From contig NZ_BMPO01000005.1 of NCBI RefSeq assembly GCF_014647635.1, positions 256,174 through 320,173 on the forward strand: a stretch of DNA of 64,000 bases. The letters run 5' to 3'. Below the pieces are notes generated by a model that searched no databases, was not told the DNA's origin, and saw only the letters and a list, made by a program, of their open reading frames with translations. Both the position numbers and the translations under genes were made by a program. Every line of letters begins with the position of its first letter. The first letter of the stretch is position 1. The stretch comes from Pseudomonas matsuisoli (GTDB taxonomy: Bacteria > Pseudomonadota > Gammaproteobacteria > Pseudomonadales > Pseudomonadaceae). Positions 17,491 through 27,632 of this stretch are shown here, piece after piece.

Positions 17491-19162
17491 GCCCGAATCC
17501 CCGACACCAGGAACCGCCGAGGTGAAGAGCCACCGCTTCCGTATTTCACTGATCTGGTTGGTGCCCATCGCCGCCGGCTTGGTCGGCCTATCGATGGTGG
17601 TGCACAGCTGGTTGTCCACCGGGCCACAGATCACGGTGAGTTTTCAGACCGCCGAAGGGTTGGAAGCCAACCGTACACAGGTGAAGTACAAGAACGTCGT
17701 GATCGGCACGGTTACCCGTATTCAGCTCAGCGATGATCGCTCCCACGTCAGCGCGACTATCGAACTCGATGAGTCCGCTTATCCTTTCACGCGCAAAGAC
17801 TCGCGCTTCTGGGTGGTACGTCCGCGTATCGGCGCAGGTGGCGTGTCGGGCATCGACACATTGCTTTCCGGTGTTTTCATCGGAGCCGATGCCGGCCGCG
17901 AAGAAGAAACCACGAATACATTCGAAGGCCTCGAAGCGCCGCCGCCCGTGACCTACGGCGATTCGGGCAAGCGTTTCACGCTACACACGAGTGATCTAGG
18001 CTCGCTCTATGTAGGCGCCCCCGTGTATTACCGCCGTATCCAGGTGGGACAGGTTGTGTCGTACGCGCTGTCCAAAGACGGTAAGGGCGTCGATATCGAG
18101 ATCTTCGTCAACTCACCGAACGACCGCTTCGTGATTACCGACAGCCGCTTCTGGAATGCCAGCGGGGTCGATGTCGCCCTGGGTGCGGATGGACTGCGGG
18201 TCAATACCGAATCATTGTCCACCATCGTTGCTGGCGGTATTGCGTTCCGGGAACCGAATTGGAGCCCAGATCCAAAGGCGGCCAACGAAGACACTGAGTT
18301 CGAGCTGTTCGCGAACGAACAGAACGCCCTTGCCCCACCGGACGGTGAGCCGCGGTATATCCAGATGCGTTTTGACCAGTCGCTACGCGGTATGCGAGTT
18401 GATGCTCCGGTCGAGTTTCTCGGCATCAACGTTGGTCGCGTGGTTTCCATGAACCTGGAATACGACGACAAAAGCGGTAACTTCCCTACGGTCATCGGCG
18501 CGGTGATCTATCCGCAACGCCTTGGCCGCGCTCACGAGGAGCTGGTCAATGAGATGGGCGGCGAAGGCGACGAGCAAACCGCCAAACTCATGAAGCGTTT
18601 CATCGACAATGGTTTACGCGCGCAGGCACGCACCGGCAACTTGTTGACCGGGCAGCTGTACATCGCCCTCGAGTTCGATGCCAACGCACCAAAAGTCGCG
18701 TTCAACCCCACGACCAAGCCCATCGAAATCCCGACCGTCGCCGGCAGTTTCGACCGTCTGCAGGAGCAGCTTCAGGCGATGGTGGACAAGATTAGCCGTC
18801 TGCCAGTGGACGAAATCGGCAACAACCTCAATGGCAGCCTGGCCGAACTGCAACGGACCATGAAGCAGGTGAATGGCCAAGTATTGCCGGAGATGCAAGG
18901 CACGCTGAAGAAAGCCAGCGAAACCTTGGAACAGGTCGCGCGAACCATGGAGACGGCCAACCAGACGCTCGCCGAGGATTCGCCGCAGCTGCAACAAGTA
19001 GAGACGACCATGGACGAACTGCAGCGTACCGCACGCTCCATGCGTGTCCTGACTGACTACCTGAGCCGCCACCCCGAAGCGTTGATTCGTGGCCGTTCGG
19101 GGGAATCAGCACCGGGCTCGTATGACCCGCCGACCCCGTCTCGCACTATCGAGGAGCAGTAA
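17480..19162 (+). CDS. pqiB: PqiB, MCE/MlaD-domain lipid-transport protein
   Basis: Inner-membrane-anchored periplasmic protein of 560 residues. One transmembrane segment (ISLIWLVPIAAGLVGLSMVV) is followed by three MCE/MlaD repeats starting near residues 50, 160 and 285, each with a V-x-Y/F-x-G-x-x-V-G-x-V-type core such as VKYKNVVIGTV, and an alpha-helical C-terminal needle region (about 425-545). In E. coli PqiB stacks as hexameric rings that bridge the periplasm and conduct lipids. It lies between the pqiA pair and pqiC in one operon. Confidence 0.94.
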   Translation: MSDRPESPTPGTAEVKSHRFRISLIWLVPIAAGLVGLSMVVHSWLSTGPQITVSFQTAEGLEANRTQVKYKNVVIGTVTRIQLSDDRSHVSATIELDESAYPFTRKDSRFWVVRPRIGAGGVSGIDTLLSGVFIGADAGREEETTNTFEGLEAPPPVTYGDSGKRFTLHTSDLGSLYVGAPVYYRRIQVGQVVSYALSKDGKGVDIEIFVNSPNDRFVITDSRFWNASGVDVALGADGLRVNTESLSTIVAGGIAFREPNWSPDPKAANEDTEFELFANEQNALAPPDGEPRYIQMRFDQSLRGMRVDAPVEFLGINVGRVVSMNLEYDDKSGNFPTVIGAVIYPQRLGRAHEELVNEMGGEGDEQTAKLMKRFIDNGLRAQARTGNLLTGQLYIALEFDANAPKVAFNPTTKPIEIPTVAGSFDRLQEQLQAMVDKISRLPVDEIGNNLNGSLAELQRTMKQVNGQVLPEMQGTLKKASETLEQVARTMETANQTLAEDSPQLQQVETTMDELQRTARSMRVLTDYLSRHPEALIRGRSGESAPGSYDPPTPSRTIEEQ

Positions 19163-19163
19163 G

Positions 19164-19784
19164 ATGACGTTGATCGCACGAGCCCTAGGCACCGCTGCCG
19201 CATTATCGCTGGCGGCGTGCAGCTCATCGGCACCGACCCAGTACTACACGCTGATTGCGCCACCCCAGGCGCAGGCGTCAATGGGACAACCGGTCCCGTT
19301 TCAGCTTCAGGTTCAATCACTGCGCATGCCGGTACAAGTGGATCAACCGCAACTGGTTGTCCGCCAGGGGAATGGCAAGCTGGCCATTCTAGAGAGCGAA
19401 CGCTGGGGCTCGCCCTTAGCAGATGAGTTTCATGACGCATTGGTCGGACAGCTCGAACACCGCCTAGGCACCCGGGACCTTGCGGGTTTGCCGCGGGATT
19501 CCAACCGCGACCAGTTGGCCGTACGTGTCGATGTACGCCGTTTCGAATCAATTCCCGGTCACTACGCGCTGGTCGATACGGTCTGGAGCTTGAACCTTCG
19601 GGCCCAAGATGGACAACGGCGTAGCCTGACGTGCAGCACGCAGACGACGGAAAAAGCAGGCGCGACGATCGAAGAGGTCGTAGTTGCCCACCAACGCGCA
19701 GTCGCGGTGCTCGCAGACACGATTGCGGAGACGTCTCGGCAGTGGGTGGCCGCGCCTCAGACCGCTTGCCCCAAAGGGCGCTGA
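19164..19784 (+). CDS. pqiC: PqiC, ABC-type transport auxiliary lipoprotein
   Basis: Outer-membrane lipoprotein of 206 residues with a lipobox at LAAC (C19) after a short signal sequence. It continues into the PqiC/DUF330 domain with PTQYYTLIAPP at the mature N-terminus and a D-x-R-x-x-x-F-E-x-x-P-G-like stretch near residue 125. PqiC receives the PqiB channel at the outer membrane. ATG 19164 is one base after the pqiB stop and has GAGGAG upstream; the longer open frame from 19089 is not used. Confidence 0.92.
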   Translation: MTLIARALGTAAALSLAACSSSAPTQYYTLIAPPQAQASMGQPVPFQLQVQSLRMPVQVDQPQLVVRQGNGKLAILESERWGSPLADEFHDALVGQLEHRLGTRDLAGLPRDSNRDQLAVRVDVRRFESIPGHYALVDTVWSLNLRAQDGQRRSLTCSTQTTEKAGATIEEVVVAHQRAVAVLADTIAETSRQWVAAPQTACPKGR

Positions 19785-20177
19785 GGCTAGCTTCACTCGG
19801 GTCCGTGCGCTCCGCGGACCCACTTCTCCGGTCATTCAAACGGGGCTGATCATTCGCGGGGGCGGCGATGGCGCCTGGCAATCCGGATCCGTATGAGCGG
19901 TTTGACAGGGAACGATGGCGCTTAAATGTTTCCAAATTTATTCGCAACGCGCATCCGTGATTGACCCAATCAATGCTGACAACTTCAAAGCCCGCAATAG
20001 AGGGCCCGCGCGGGGCCTAGCGTGAGCGCACCTCGGCGCGTGCGAGGCTCACGACGACATCATTCGAAGGTTGCCTCGGGGACTTCAACGTCACGAAAAA
20101 TAATGACATTTCAATGACGCTTTTTTCACGAAAGCTCCTAGAGGATTCGCGCTTTTTTGAGACAAGGTCGTCTTCCC
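19785..20177. other. Intergenic region with hairpins, no gene
   Basis: This 393-bp gap has no convincing coding region. Two stem-loops are visible: GGGTCCG / CGGACCC at about 19799-19821, and CGTGAGC / GCTCACG at 20021-20053. Neither has a T run, so termination of the pqi operon here is only possible. The right half is AT-richer and probably contains the promoter of the next gene, but no clear -35/-10 pair was found. Confidence 0.4.
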
Positions 20178-22229
20178 ATGCGCGATGCACATCAGGCATC
20201 TACCCAGAATCCTCCCATCCCAGGGCTCGTAAGCCAGTTGCTGTTCACCCTCTACGCCGTCCTCACCTTCATGGTGATGTTCGGGCTGCTACGCCTGGCA
20301 CTACTGCTCTACAACAACCACCTGATAGGTGATGCCCGCACCGGCGACTTCCTCGAGTCTTTCTTCAACGGTGCGCGCTTCGACATTCGCGTCGCGCTCA
20401 TTGCCTGCGCCCCTCTCCTTTTGGCGTTGCTCAGCCGAAAGGCAACCGCAGCGCGTGGCTGGCAACGTGCCTGGCTCACCCTCACGGCGAGCCTGTGCCT
20501 GTTCACAAGCCTGGGCGAGCTCGATTTCTACAAAGAATTCCACCAGCGCCTCAACAGCCTCGTCTTCCAGTACTTGCAGGAAGACATGAACACGGTGCTG
20601 AGCATGCTCTGGAACGGGTTCCCGGTCGCGCGATACCTCGTTGCCTGGGTCCTGGCGACTGCGGCGCTTTGGCTGCTATTCGGCGTACTGGACCGGGCCA
20701 GCCGCACGCACACAACTCCGTCCTCTCGTTGGTATCAGCGCAGCGCTACCTTCGTCGTTTGCCTGATGGTTGCGGTACTCGCCGGTCGCGGGCATGCCGA
20801 ACAAGGGCCTCCTCTGCGGTGGGGCGACGCCTATACGACCGACTCCATGTTCGCCAATCATCTGGGCCTGAACGGCATCCTAAGCCTGGCTGACGCTGCA
20901 TCCACAACGTTCTCCGAACACCGTGACAACACGTGGGACTCGTCCCTGGCGGATGAAGACGCCACCGCAATCGTGCGCGACATGCTGTTGACCTCAAACG
21001 ACCGATTAATCGACGAGCATGATGCGGCCGTTCGCCGGATCAGCGAGCCGGACGCGGCGGGAACGCTACCCGTGCGCAACGTCGTCGTGATCCTGCTGGA
21101 AAGCTTCGCCGGACGGCACGTCGGTGCCCTGGGCAGCACCGACAACATCACGCCCCACTTCGATTCGCTCGCCAAAGAAGGCCTGCTGTTCAACCGGTTT
21201 TTCTCCAATGGCACCCATACCCACCAAGGCATGTTCGCCACTATGGCCTGCTTCCCCAACCTTCCGGGGTTCGAATACTTGATGCGTACCCCGGAAGGCG
21301 GACACGCGTTCTCCGGGCTTCCGCAACAATTGTCCACACGGGGTTATCAGGACGTTTACGTCTACAACGGCAATTTCCAGTGGGACAACCAGTCGGGCTT
21401 CTTCAGCAATCAGGGGATGCGCAACTTCGTGGGCCGTGAAGACTTCGTCAATCCCGTCTTCATGGACCCAACCTGGGGAGTCTCGGACCAGGACATGTTC
21501 GACCGCGGCGCAAAAGAGCTGGATGCGTTTGATCGGGAGAAGCCGTTCTACGCCCTGCTACAGAGTCTTTCCAACCACACCCCGTATGCGCTGCCCGATC
21601 CGCTTCCAGTACAGCCGGTCATGGTCGATGGCAAGGAAGACATCCACCTCACCGCGATGCGTTATTCCGACTGGGCGCTTGGGCGTTTTTTCGAGAAAGC
21701 CAAGCAATCGCCCTACTACAAGGACACGCTGTTCGTCGTCGTGGGCGACCACGGCTTCGGTGCACCCGAGCAGTTGACTGAAATGGACCTGTTCCGCTTC
21801 AACGTACCGCTCTTGCTCATCGCACCGGGCATTCAGGAGAAATTCGGTGGGGTGTCCGACCGCGTTGGCACCCAAGTCGATATCGTCCCCACCATCATGG
21901 CGCGATTGGGGGGTGACACACAGCAACAATGCTGGGGGCGCGACTTATTGAGCCTGCCGGACGGCGATCCGGGCACGGGCGTGATCAAGCCATCGGGTGG
22001 CGAGCAGACGGTCGCAATCGTCAGAGGGGACCGCATTTTGGTGAAGCCTAAGGATCTGGAACCGCGTCTCTATCGCTATGACCTGCGTGGACGGCAGACG
22101 GAAAAATTGGACGATCCGGAGGCAGCCACCGTACTTGGGCAGCAGATGGACGCGTTCATCCACACCGCAACGCAAAGTCTGCTGAGCAACAAGGCGGGAG
22201 CACGAGGCGGCAGCCAGGCGGTCCCCTGA
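20178..22229 (+). CDS. LTA-synthase-like membrane sulfatase-fold transferase
   Basis: Membrane enzyme of 683 residues with about five N-terminal transmembrane helices (residues 20-195) and a periplasmic alkaline-phosphatase/sulfatase domain from about 295. Metal and catalytic positions of the LtaS/OpgB/EptA superfamily are visible: E in ILLESFAG, the threonine region FSNGTHTHQGMFATMACFPNLPG, and VVVGDHGFG. Gram-negative members move phosphoglycerol or phosphoethanolamine onto envelope glycans; the acceptor here is unknown. ATG 20178 is taken instead of TTG 20157. Together with the acyltransferase downstream it suggests a small envelope-modification locus. Confidence 0.88.
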   Translation: MRDAHQASTQNPPIPGLVSQLLFTLYAVLTFMVMFGLLRLALLLYNNHLIGDARTGDFLESFFNGARFDIRVALIACAPLLLALLSRKATAARGWQRAWLTLTASLCLFTSLGELDFYKEFHQRLNSLVFQYLQEDMNTVLSMLWNGFPVARYLVAWVLATAALWLLFGVLDRASRTHTTPSSRWYQRSATFVVCLMVAVLAGRGHAEQGPPLRWGDAYTTDSMFANHLGLNGILSLADAASTTFSEHRDNTWDSSLADEDATAIVRDMLLTSNDRLIDEHDAAVRRISEPDAAGTLPVRNVVVILLESFAGRHVGALGSTDNITPHFDSLAKEGLLFNRFFSNGTHTHQGMFATMACFPNLPGFEYLMRTPEGGHAFSGLPQQLSTRGYQDVYVYNGNFQWDNQSGFFSNQGMRNFVGREDFVNPVFMDPTWGVSDQDMFDRGAKELDAFDREKPFYALLQSLSNHTPYALPDPLPVQPVMVDGKEDIHLTAMRYSDWALGRFFEKAKQSPYYKDTLFVVVGDHGFGAPEQLTEMDLFRFNVPLLLIAPGIQEKFGGVSDRVGTQVDIVPTIMARLGGDTQQQCWGRDLLSLPDGDPGTGVIKPSGGEQTVAIVRGDRILVKPKDLEPRLYRYDLRGRQTEKLDDPEAATVLGQQMDAFIHTATQSLLSNKAGARGGSQAVP

Positions 22230-22377
22230 ATTAGATACCGCTCACATTTAGAAACATCGCCGGAACCCGCGGCGTGTATGCGAGTCACACTGTCGCCAGC
22301 AGGCAACGGCAGTATTCGCGAAGAACGGAAATCGCAGGCCATATCAGAAGAGGTGCGCAGGCTGCAGAGGATTTGCA

Positions 22378-24495
22378 GTGCGAACGCACCTCGCCCTTAT
22401 ATGGAATATGAAGCCGATGCAGTTCTTCAAAATGGAAACGGATAACTCCTACCGCGAGGATATCCAGGGCGTTCGCGCCATAGGCGCACTCTTCATCGCC
22501 GTCTATCACATTTGGCTCGCCAAAGTGTCCGGTGGTGTGGACGTGTTCTTCGTCATTTCCGGCTTTTTGATGGCGAGTGTGCTCACTCGCCAGTACAACA
22601 ACGAAGGAAGGCTTCAGCCTTTGGTGTTCTGGGGCAACCTCGTGCGCCGCATCGCACCGTCAGCCTACTTCGTTCTGTTCTGCACACTGGTGCTGTCTTA
22701 CTTCTTCATTCCCGAGCCACTTTGGGCGCAGGTGATCAAGGAAACCGTACACAGCGCCGTGCACTACGAGAACATCGGCCTAATGCGCTCGCTGGTCGAC
22801 TACTTAGCCCGCGACAACCCACCCAGCCCGGTGCAGCAGTTCTGGGCCCTCTCGATTCAGATCCAGTTTTACGCGCTGCTGCCCTTCCTGTTGATGGGCG
22901 CCTTCTGGCTGGCGCGCCGCGCAGGGTCGATCACGCCGGTCGTCCTATTACTGGGCAGCCTGATCGCCCTCTCCTTCGTCTATTCGGTAATCGCCACTAC
23001 GGCCAATCCCGCACCGACCTATTTCAATCCGCTGGCGCGAGCCTGGGAATTCCTGCTGGGTTCGCTGCTCGCATTCCTGCTGCCGCATATTCGGTTGAGC
23101 GATACCGCACGTACCGCCCTGGCCAGCATTGGTTTGTTCATCCTGCTGTTTGCCGGGCTGCTGATTCCAGTGGGTATCCACTTTCCGGGCTATATAGCCC
23201 TCGTACCGGTCGCCGCAGCCCTGTTCCTCATCGTGGCTGGCGCACATGACCAGGAGACGCCCATCAAGCGGCTGCTTTCTCATCCCAAGCTGGTGGCGCT
23301 GGGCGGCGTGTCATTCACGCTGTACCTGTGGCACTGGCCGCTCTTGGTTTTCGCCCGTGAATTGAATGGCGGCGGGCTGCTGAACCTATGGCAGGGGCTT
23401 GTCGTCATCGCACTGTCTATCGTGCTTGCGTTTGCCACCACCCGCTTGGTCGAACGTCCCTTGCGCCAGAAGAACAAAAGCAAGCCACGCGGCGCGCGGA
23501 TTCTCATTCCCTACGCCATCGGCGTCGCATGCGTGATGCCCGTGCTTGCTGGGGCCGGTGTCTGGCGCCAACACGTCAACGGCATCATTCGTGAAGAAAA
23601 TGCGCAGAGCCAGGCGTTCGAAGCGATAGCGCCTCCGTTGGCTCAAGTGCAGACCGATACGGCAGGCATCACCCGTGAGAATTTCATCGCAGTGAAAGAC
23701 GTGCTGCCAGACGCTTACGGCGATGGATGCCACCAGGACGCGGTGACACCCGACCTGAAGGAATGTGCATACGGAGATGAAAAGGCCGATACCGTCGTCG
23801 CGTTGGTGGGGGGTTCACACTCGGCACAATGGCTTCCAGCGTTGAACATCATCGGCCAGGAGAACGGCCTGAAGGTGGTCAACATGACCAAGAGCGATTG
23901 CCCATTCGGTGCGTTGGACATTTCCGACCCTTCTTGCGCTGTGTGGAACGAGCATGCGATCAAGCGCCTCGAAGCACTTCAGCCGGATGTGGTCGTCACC
24001 ACATCGACGCGCGCAGTGAAGGACAGTGGCGCCGAATACGTGCCTGAGAGCTACGTAAAACAGTGGCGCACGCTCGAGGCCCTAGATATTCCAGTCGTGG
24101 CAATCCGCGATAATCCGTCCTTCGATTTCGATGTGATCAATTGCATTTCCCGGCATAAAGATGCCCCGCAGGGCTGCGCGAAGTCTCGCGATGATTCGTT
24201 GGCTGACGCCGACCCTGCTGAAGCACTCGAAGGTCAAGTGGCCAACCTCGCCACCGTGGACATGTCCGAATATCTCTGCACGGCAGACACCTGCCCGACG
24301 GTTACCAATGACTATCTGATGTATCGAGACTGGCAGCATCTCAATGTGCCCTTCGTCGTCTCCCTGACGACTGCATTGAGCGAGAAGTTGGCAGCGGCGG
24401 AGCCGGATATCTTCGAAGCGGTCCCAGCCGAAACAACGGATGCGGCACCAAGGGTGGATGACTCCACCGCCAGCGCAAATCGTTCACAGCCCTAA
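22378..24495 (+). CDS. O-acyltransferase (acyltransferase-3) fused to SGNH domain
   Basis: OafB/OatA-type polysaccharide O-acyltransferase of 705 residues. The N-terminal acyltransferase-3 membrane domain (about 25-360) starts with YREDIQGVRAIGALFIAVYH and has GGVDVFFVISGF and the LYLWHWPLL motif. The C-terminal periplasmic SGNH esterase-like domain has its block I serine in VGGSHSAQWLPAL (near residue 480) and a late YRDWQHLN with the D-x-x-H pair. It probably O-acetylates LPS O-antigen or another surface glycan. GTG 22378 has AGAGG at seven bases; ATG codons at 22408, 22417 and 22432 are alternatives. The stop codon lies inside the terminal repeat of the following MITE-like element. Confidence 0.9.
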   Translation: MRTHLALIWNMKPMQFFKMETDNSYREDIQGVRAIGALFIAVYHIWLAKVSGGVDVFFVISGFLMASVLTRQYNNEGRLQPLVFWGNLVRRIAPSAYFVLFCTLVLSYFFIPEPLWAQVIKETVHSAVHYENIGLMRSLVDYLARDNPPSPVQQFWALSIQIQFYALLPFLLMGAFWLARRAGSITPVVLLLGSLIALSFVYSVIATTANPAPTYFNPLARAWEFLLGSLLAFLLPHIRLSDTARTALASIGLFILLFAGLLIPVGIHFPGYIALVPVAAALFLIVAGAHDQETPIKRLLSHPKLVALGGVSFTLYLWHWPLLVFARELNGGGLLNLWQGLVVIALSIVLAFATTRLVERPLRQKNKSKPRGARILIPYAIGVACVMPVLAGAGVWRQHVNGIIREENAQSQAFEAIAPPLAQVQTDTAGITRENFIAVKDVLPDAYGDGCHQDAVTPDLKECAYGDEKADTVVALVGGSHSAQWLPALNIIGQENGLKVVNMTKSDCPFGALDISDPSCAVWNEHAIKRLEALQPDVVVTTSTRAVKDSGAEYVPESYVKQWRTLEALDIPVVAIRDNPSFDFDVINCISRHKDAPQGCAKSRDDSLADADPAEALEGQVANLATVDMSEYLCTADTCPTVTNDYLMYRDWQHLNVPFVVSLTTALSEKLAAAEPDIFEAVPAETTDAAPRVDDSTASANRSQP

Positions 24496-24657
24496 GAACC
24501 TGTTCACGATCTCGTGAGCTAGAGATAAACGGTGGCGAAAACGGCTGAGGAAGCGGACTGGGCTCGCACACGAGTTTACGTGCGGTAAATGAGCATTCCG
24601 CAGGCTTTTTCAACGCCGTTTAGCCGACGCGCAGCAGATCGTGAACAGGTTCTGAGG
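24491..24657. mobile_element. MITE-like element with 22-bp terminal inverted repeats
   Basis: A 167-bp non-coding element bounded by 22-base inverted repeats, CCTAAGAACCTGTTCACGAT.. at 24491-24512 and its inverse at 24636-24657, with a single mismatch. It encodes no protein of note and sits between convergent genes. The left repeat contains the TAA stop of the acyltransferase gene. No clear target-site duplication was found. It looks like a non-autonomous, mobilised repeat; the partner transposase is not in the window. Confidence 0.7.
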
Positions 24658-24709
24658 CATTCGTGTAGCGCGTTCCCCAAACAAGTGGCTCCAAGTGGAG
24701 TCACCTGGA

Positions 24710-26269
24710 TCAACGGAAGGCGTAGATAGTCGCCGCGACCACCGCCAGCACGACGAACGCACCGCACCACACATCACGCGGCATCTTTTCCAATCCGTGG
24801 CGGGCGAAATCGGCAATACGCGCGTCATCGCCAGCGGGTGCATCGCTCTCCCCGAGCGCGACCTTCCAGACGAAGGTCAACACCAACGTTGCTGCGAAAA
24901 CGACCCCGCCAATGACCGTGAAATGGATCGGAATCCACTCGCTGAAATAGGCAACTGCTAATAACGCGCTCGCCAAATGTCCGGACGCCAATCCGCGTAA
25001 GGCAGCGCTGGCGCCGAGTCGCTTGGAAAACAGGCCATACAGAAAGACGGCCACCAGCGGTGATGCGACAAAGGCAAAAATCTGTTGCAGGTAGGCCCAA
25101 ATCCCTTCGAAGTACTGGATCATTGGCGCCCATGTCGCCGCGATCAGCGTGACGACGAGGGTCAGGACCCGACCGGTCCAGGCCAGTTTTTCGCCAGACC
25201 ATTCTGGTTTACGCGGCTTGATGAAATCCAAGGTCAGCAGCGTAGCCGCCGAATTGAGCGTGGACGAACAGGTCGACATCAAGGCCGCCATGAGCCCAGC
25301 GAAGATCAACCCCGCCAGCCCTACGGGAGCGAATTCCGCCACCATGGTGGGAAACACCTGATCGGGATGTTCCAGATCGGTCAGGAGCGGGACAGCCATG
25401 GCGCCGGGGATGACCATCAGGAACATCGGCAACAGTTTCAGGATGGCGGCAAACAGCGAAGCACGCCCGGCAGTGGCCATGTCACGCGCGCCAAACAGTC
25501 GCTGCACGACGTACTGATTCATGGTCCAGTAATAGAAGCCGACGATGGGCAATCCGGTTAGCAGCCCAAGCCAAGGGACGCCCGGATCGTCGAGGGGGCG
25601 AATCAATGAAAGATGGTCCGGATCGAGCGCCTCGGTGACGTTCTGCCAGGAATAATCGAACTTGCCGAATACGATGAACGCCAGCATGCCGGAGCCAAGC
25701 AGCAGGACCACACCCTGCACGACATCCGTATAGACGACGGCGCGTAGCCCACCTGCAGCGCTGTAAAGCCCCGCAAACAAGGCCAGCCCGTAGCAAACCT
25801 CGACGATGGTCAATTGCGGCATGAACGTGGTCAGGACCAGCGCGCCCGCGAACAAGGTCCCAGCGGTATCCAACAGGATGGACAACACGAGCGTGATGAC
25901 CGAAAGATAGCTGCGCATTCGCCCATCGAAACGGCGCTCCATCAGCTCCGGCATCGTCTGCACGCGGGTCCGGCTAAGAACCGGCAACACTAGAAAGATC
26001 GCCAGGATCAGGATGACGCCTGCCATCCATTCGTAGTTAGCGACGGATATGCCCGAGCTGTAGGCCGCACCGGGCAATCCAACGAGGGTGTCGGACGAGA
26101 TGTTGGAGGCGAACAGCGAAAACCCAATGGCGACCGGTCCTAAGGTGCGTCCGGCGAGAAACAAATCTTCGGTATCGGTCTTGCGGCGTGTGACGGAAAA
26201 GCCGATAGCGGCGGTGACCGCGAAATAAACGGCAATCGCGACGTAGTCCCAGAACGCGAGGTGAAGCAC
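24710..26269 (-). CDS. Sodium:solute symporter (SSS family, SGLT-like)
   Basis: Multi-pass inner-membrane transporter of 519 residues in the sodium/solute symporter family, closest in style to the sugar-transporting SGLT branch. It has about 13-14 hydrophobic helices, an N-terminal DLFLAGRTLGPVAIGFSLFASNIS segment, the SSS signature region around YSAAGGLRAVVYTDVVQGVVL, and ALMSTCSSTLNSAATLLTLDF, which holds the Na2-site serines. GTG 26269 with GGGAG eight bases before it is preferred to the upstream TTG at 26326. The substrate is not predictable. The gene is single and convergent with the acyltransferase. Confidence 0.9.
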   Translation of the reverse strand: MLHLAFWDYVAIAVYFAVTAAIGFSVTRRKTDTEDLFLAGRTLGPVAIGFSLFASNISSDTLVGLPGAAYSSGISVANYEWMAGVILILAIFLVLPVLSRTRVQTMPELMERRFDGRMRSYLSVITLVLSILLDTAGTLFAGALVLTTFMPQLTIVEVCYGLALFAGLYSAAGGLRAVVYTDVVQGVVLLLGSGMLAFIVFGKFDYSWQNVTEALDPDHLSLIRPLDDPGVPWLGLLTGLPIVGFYYWTMNQYVVQRLFGARDMATAGRASLFAAILKLLPMFLMVIPGAMAVPLLTDLEHPDQVFPTMVAEFAPVGLAGLIFAGLMAALMSTCSSTLNSAATLLTLDFIKPRKPEWSGEKLAWTGRVLTLVVTLIAATWAPMIQYFEGIWAYLQQIFAFVASPLVAVFLYGLFSKRLGASAALRGLASGHLASALLAVAYFSEWIPIHFTVIGGVVFAATLVLTFVWKVALGESDAPAGDDARIADFARHGLEKMPRDVWCGAFVVLAVVAATIYAFR

Positions 26270-26505
26270 GAGCGAGTCTCCCTGATTCGTCGTTATTGAT
26301 AAGGCCAGGCCACCTAGCCAATCCAAAGGATTGAAACGATGGCTGATGAGAAGCGCGGCAGAGAACCCGAAGCGAAGCGACCGAGCCCACAGGGGTCGAC
26401 TGACAGTTGTCCCGCAGGGTTCAATCCCTTTGCCTCCTGGTCCATTTGCGGCCCAACGAGCCCTCTGCTAACGTCGCCGCACCCGCACGCCCGAGAAGAC
26501 CTACC

Positions 26506-26748
26506 ATGGCCCGCAAGAAAGCCCCGCTCGACTTCGAACAGTCACTTTCCGATCTGCAAACATTGGTCGAACGTCTGGAAGCCGGGTCGCTTTCCCTGGA
26601 AGACTCCTTGACCGCGTTCGAACAAGGCATCCGTCTCACCCGGGATTGTCAGGCAGCGCTCACACAAGCCGAACAGAAGGTTCAAATTCTCATGGAGCGC
26701 GACGGTACGCTCGAGGAAGCGCCCTTCGATTCGGAAGCCGACGCATGA
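26506..26748 (+). CDS. xseB: Exodeoxyribonuclease VII small subunit
   Basis: Small subunit of exonuclease VII, which degrades single-stranded DNA together with XseA (not in the window). The 80-residue helical protein has the family core [18 protein letters not shown] and [15 protein letters not shown]. The ATG at 26506 is the family start although the frame is open from 26407. Its stop overlaps the ispA start as ATGA, and it heads the xseB-ispA-dxs set typical of gammaproteobacteria. Confidence 0.96.
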   Translation: MARKKAPLDFEQSLSDLQTLVERLEAGSLSLEDSLTAFEQGIRLTRDCQAALTQAEQKVQILMERDGTLEEAPFDSEADA

Positions 26749-27632
26749 TCAAGGCGTATCAGGCCCACTGCCAGGCGCGCGTCGACGACGCCCTGAAATC
26801 GCTGTTCGACAGCCCTGCTCCTGATCTCGCTCGCCTACATGACGCCATGCGCTACAGCGTGATGAATGGCGGAAAACGCGTACGTCCATTGCTGGTCTAT
26901 GGCGCCTGCGAAGCGTTGGGCGGCGTGGCCGAGCAAGCCGATGGCGCCGCTTCTGCGGTCGAGCTCATCCATGCGTATTCATTGGTTCATGACGACCTTC
27001 CCGCCATGGATGACGATGATCTGCGCCGTGGCCAACCAACGACTCACAAGGCCTTCGATGAGGCAACGGCGATTCTAGCGGGCGATGGCTTGCAGGCGTT
27101 GGCGTTCGCGGTACTCGCGGACCCTTTACGCAATCCGCAAAGCGCGGAGACCCGGCTGGAGATGGTCCGCTGCCTGGCGCACGCCGCGGGCCCTGCGGGT
27201 ATGGTCGGCGGCCAGGCGATTGACCTGGGATCGGTCGCACGCCGTTTGGACCAACACGCACTGGAGCGCATGCACCGCCATAAGACCGGTGCGCTGATCG
27301 AGGGCAGCGTCCGCCTTGGTGCGCTCGCGAGCGGCCGAGCCACGACGGCGGACCTTGCCGATCTGAATGTGTATGCGCAAGCCGTTGGGCTCGCGTTTCA
27401 AGTGCAGGACGACATCATCGATGTGGAAAGCGATACCGAAACGCTGGGCAAGCGTCAGGGGGCCGACGTTGCGCGCGACAAACCGACCTACCCCGCCCTC
27501 CTGGGCCTAAGCGAGGCGAAAGCTTACGCCCTCGAACTGCGCGACCAGGCCATCACCGCTGTCGAACGTTTCGGCCATGCCGCTGAACCGCTGCGCGCCT
27601 TGGCTCGCTATATCGTCGAACGCCGTCACTGA
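26745..27632 (+). CDS. ispA: Farnesyl diphosphate synthase
   Basis: Prenyl transferase of 295 residues that condenses isopentenyl diphosphate with dimethylallyl and geranyl diphosphate to give farnesyl diphosphate, the precursor of undecaprenyl phosphate and quinone tails. The first aspartate-rich motif is [18 protein letters not shown] and the second is [23 protein letters not shown] is also present. The start at ATG 26745 overlaps the xseB stop. dxs follows after 229 bp, so isoprenoid precursor supply is clustered. Confidence 0.97.
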   Translation: MIKAYQAHCQARVDDALKSLFDSPAPDLARLHDAMRYSVMNGGKRVRPLLVYGACEALGGVAEQADGAASAVELIHAYSLVHDDLPAMDDDDLRRGQPTTHKAFDEATAILAGDGLQALAFAVLADPLRNPQSAETRLEMVRCLAHAAGPAGMVGGQAIDLGSVARRLDQHALERMHRHKTGALIEGSVRLGALASGRATTADLADLNVYAQAVGLAFQVQDDIIDVESDTETLGKRQGADVARDKPTYPALLGLSEAKAYALELRDQAITAVERFGHAAEPLRALARYIVERRH

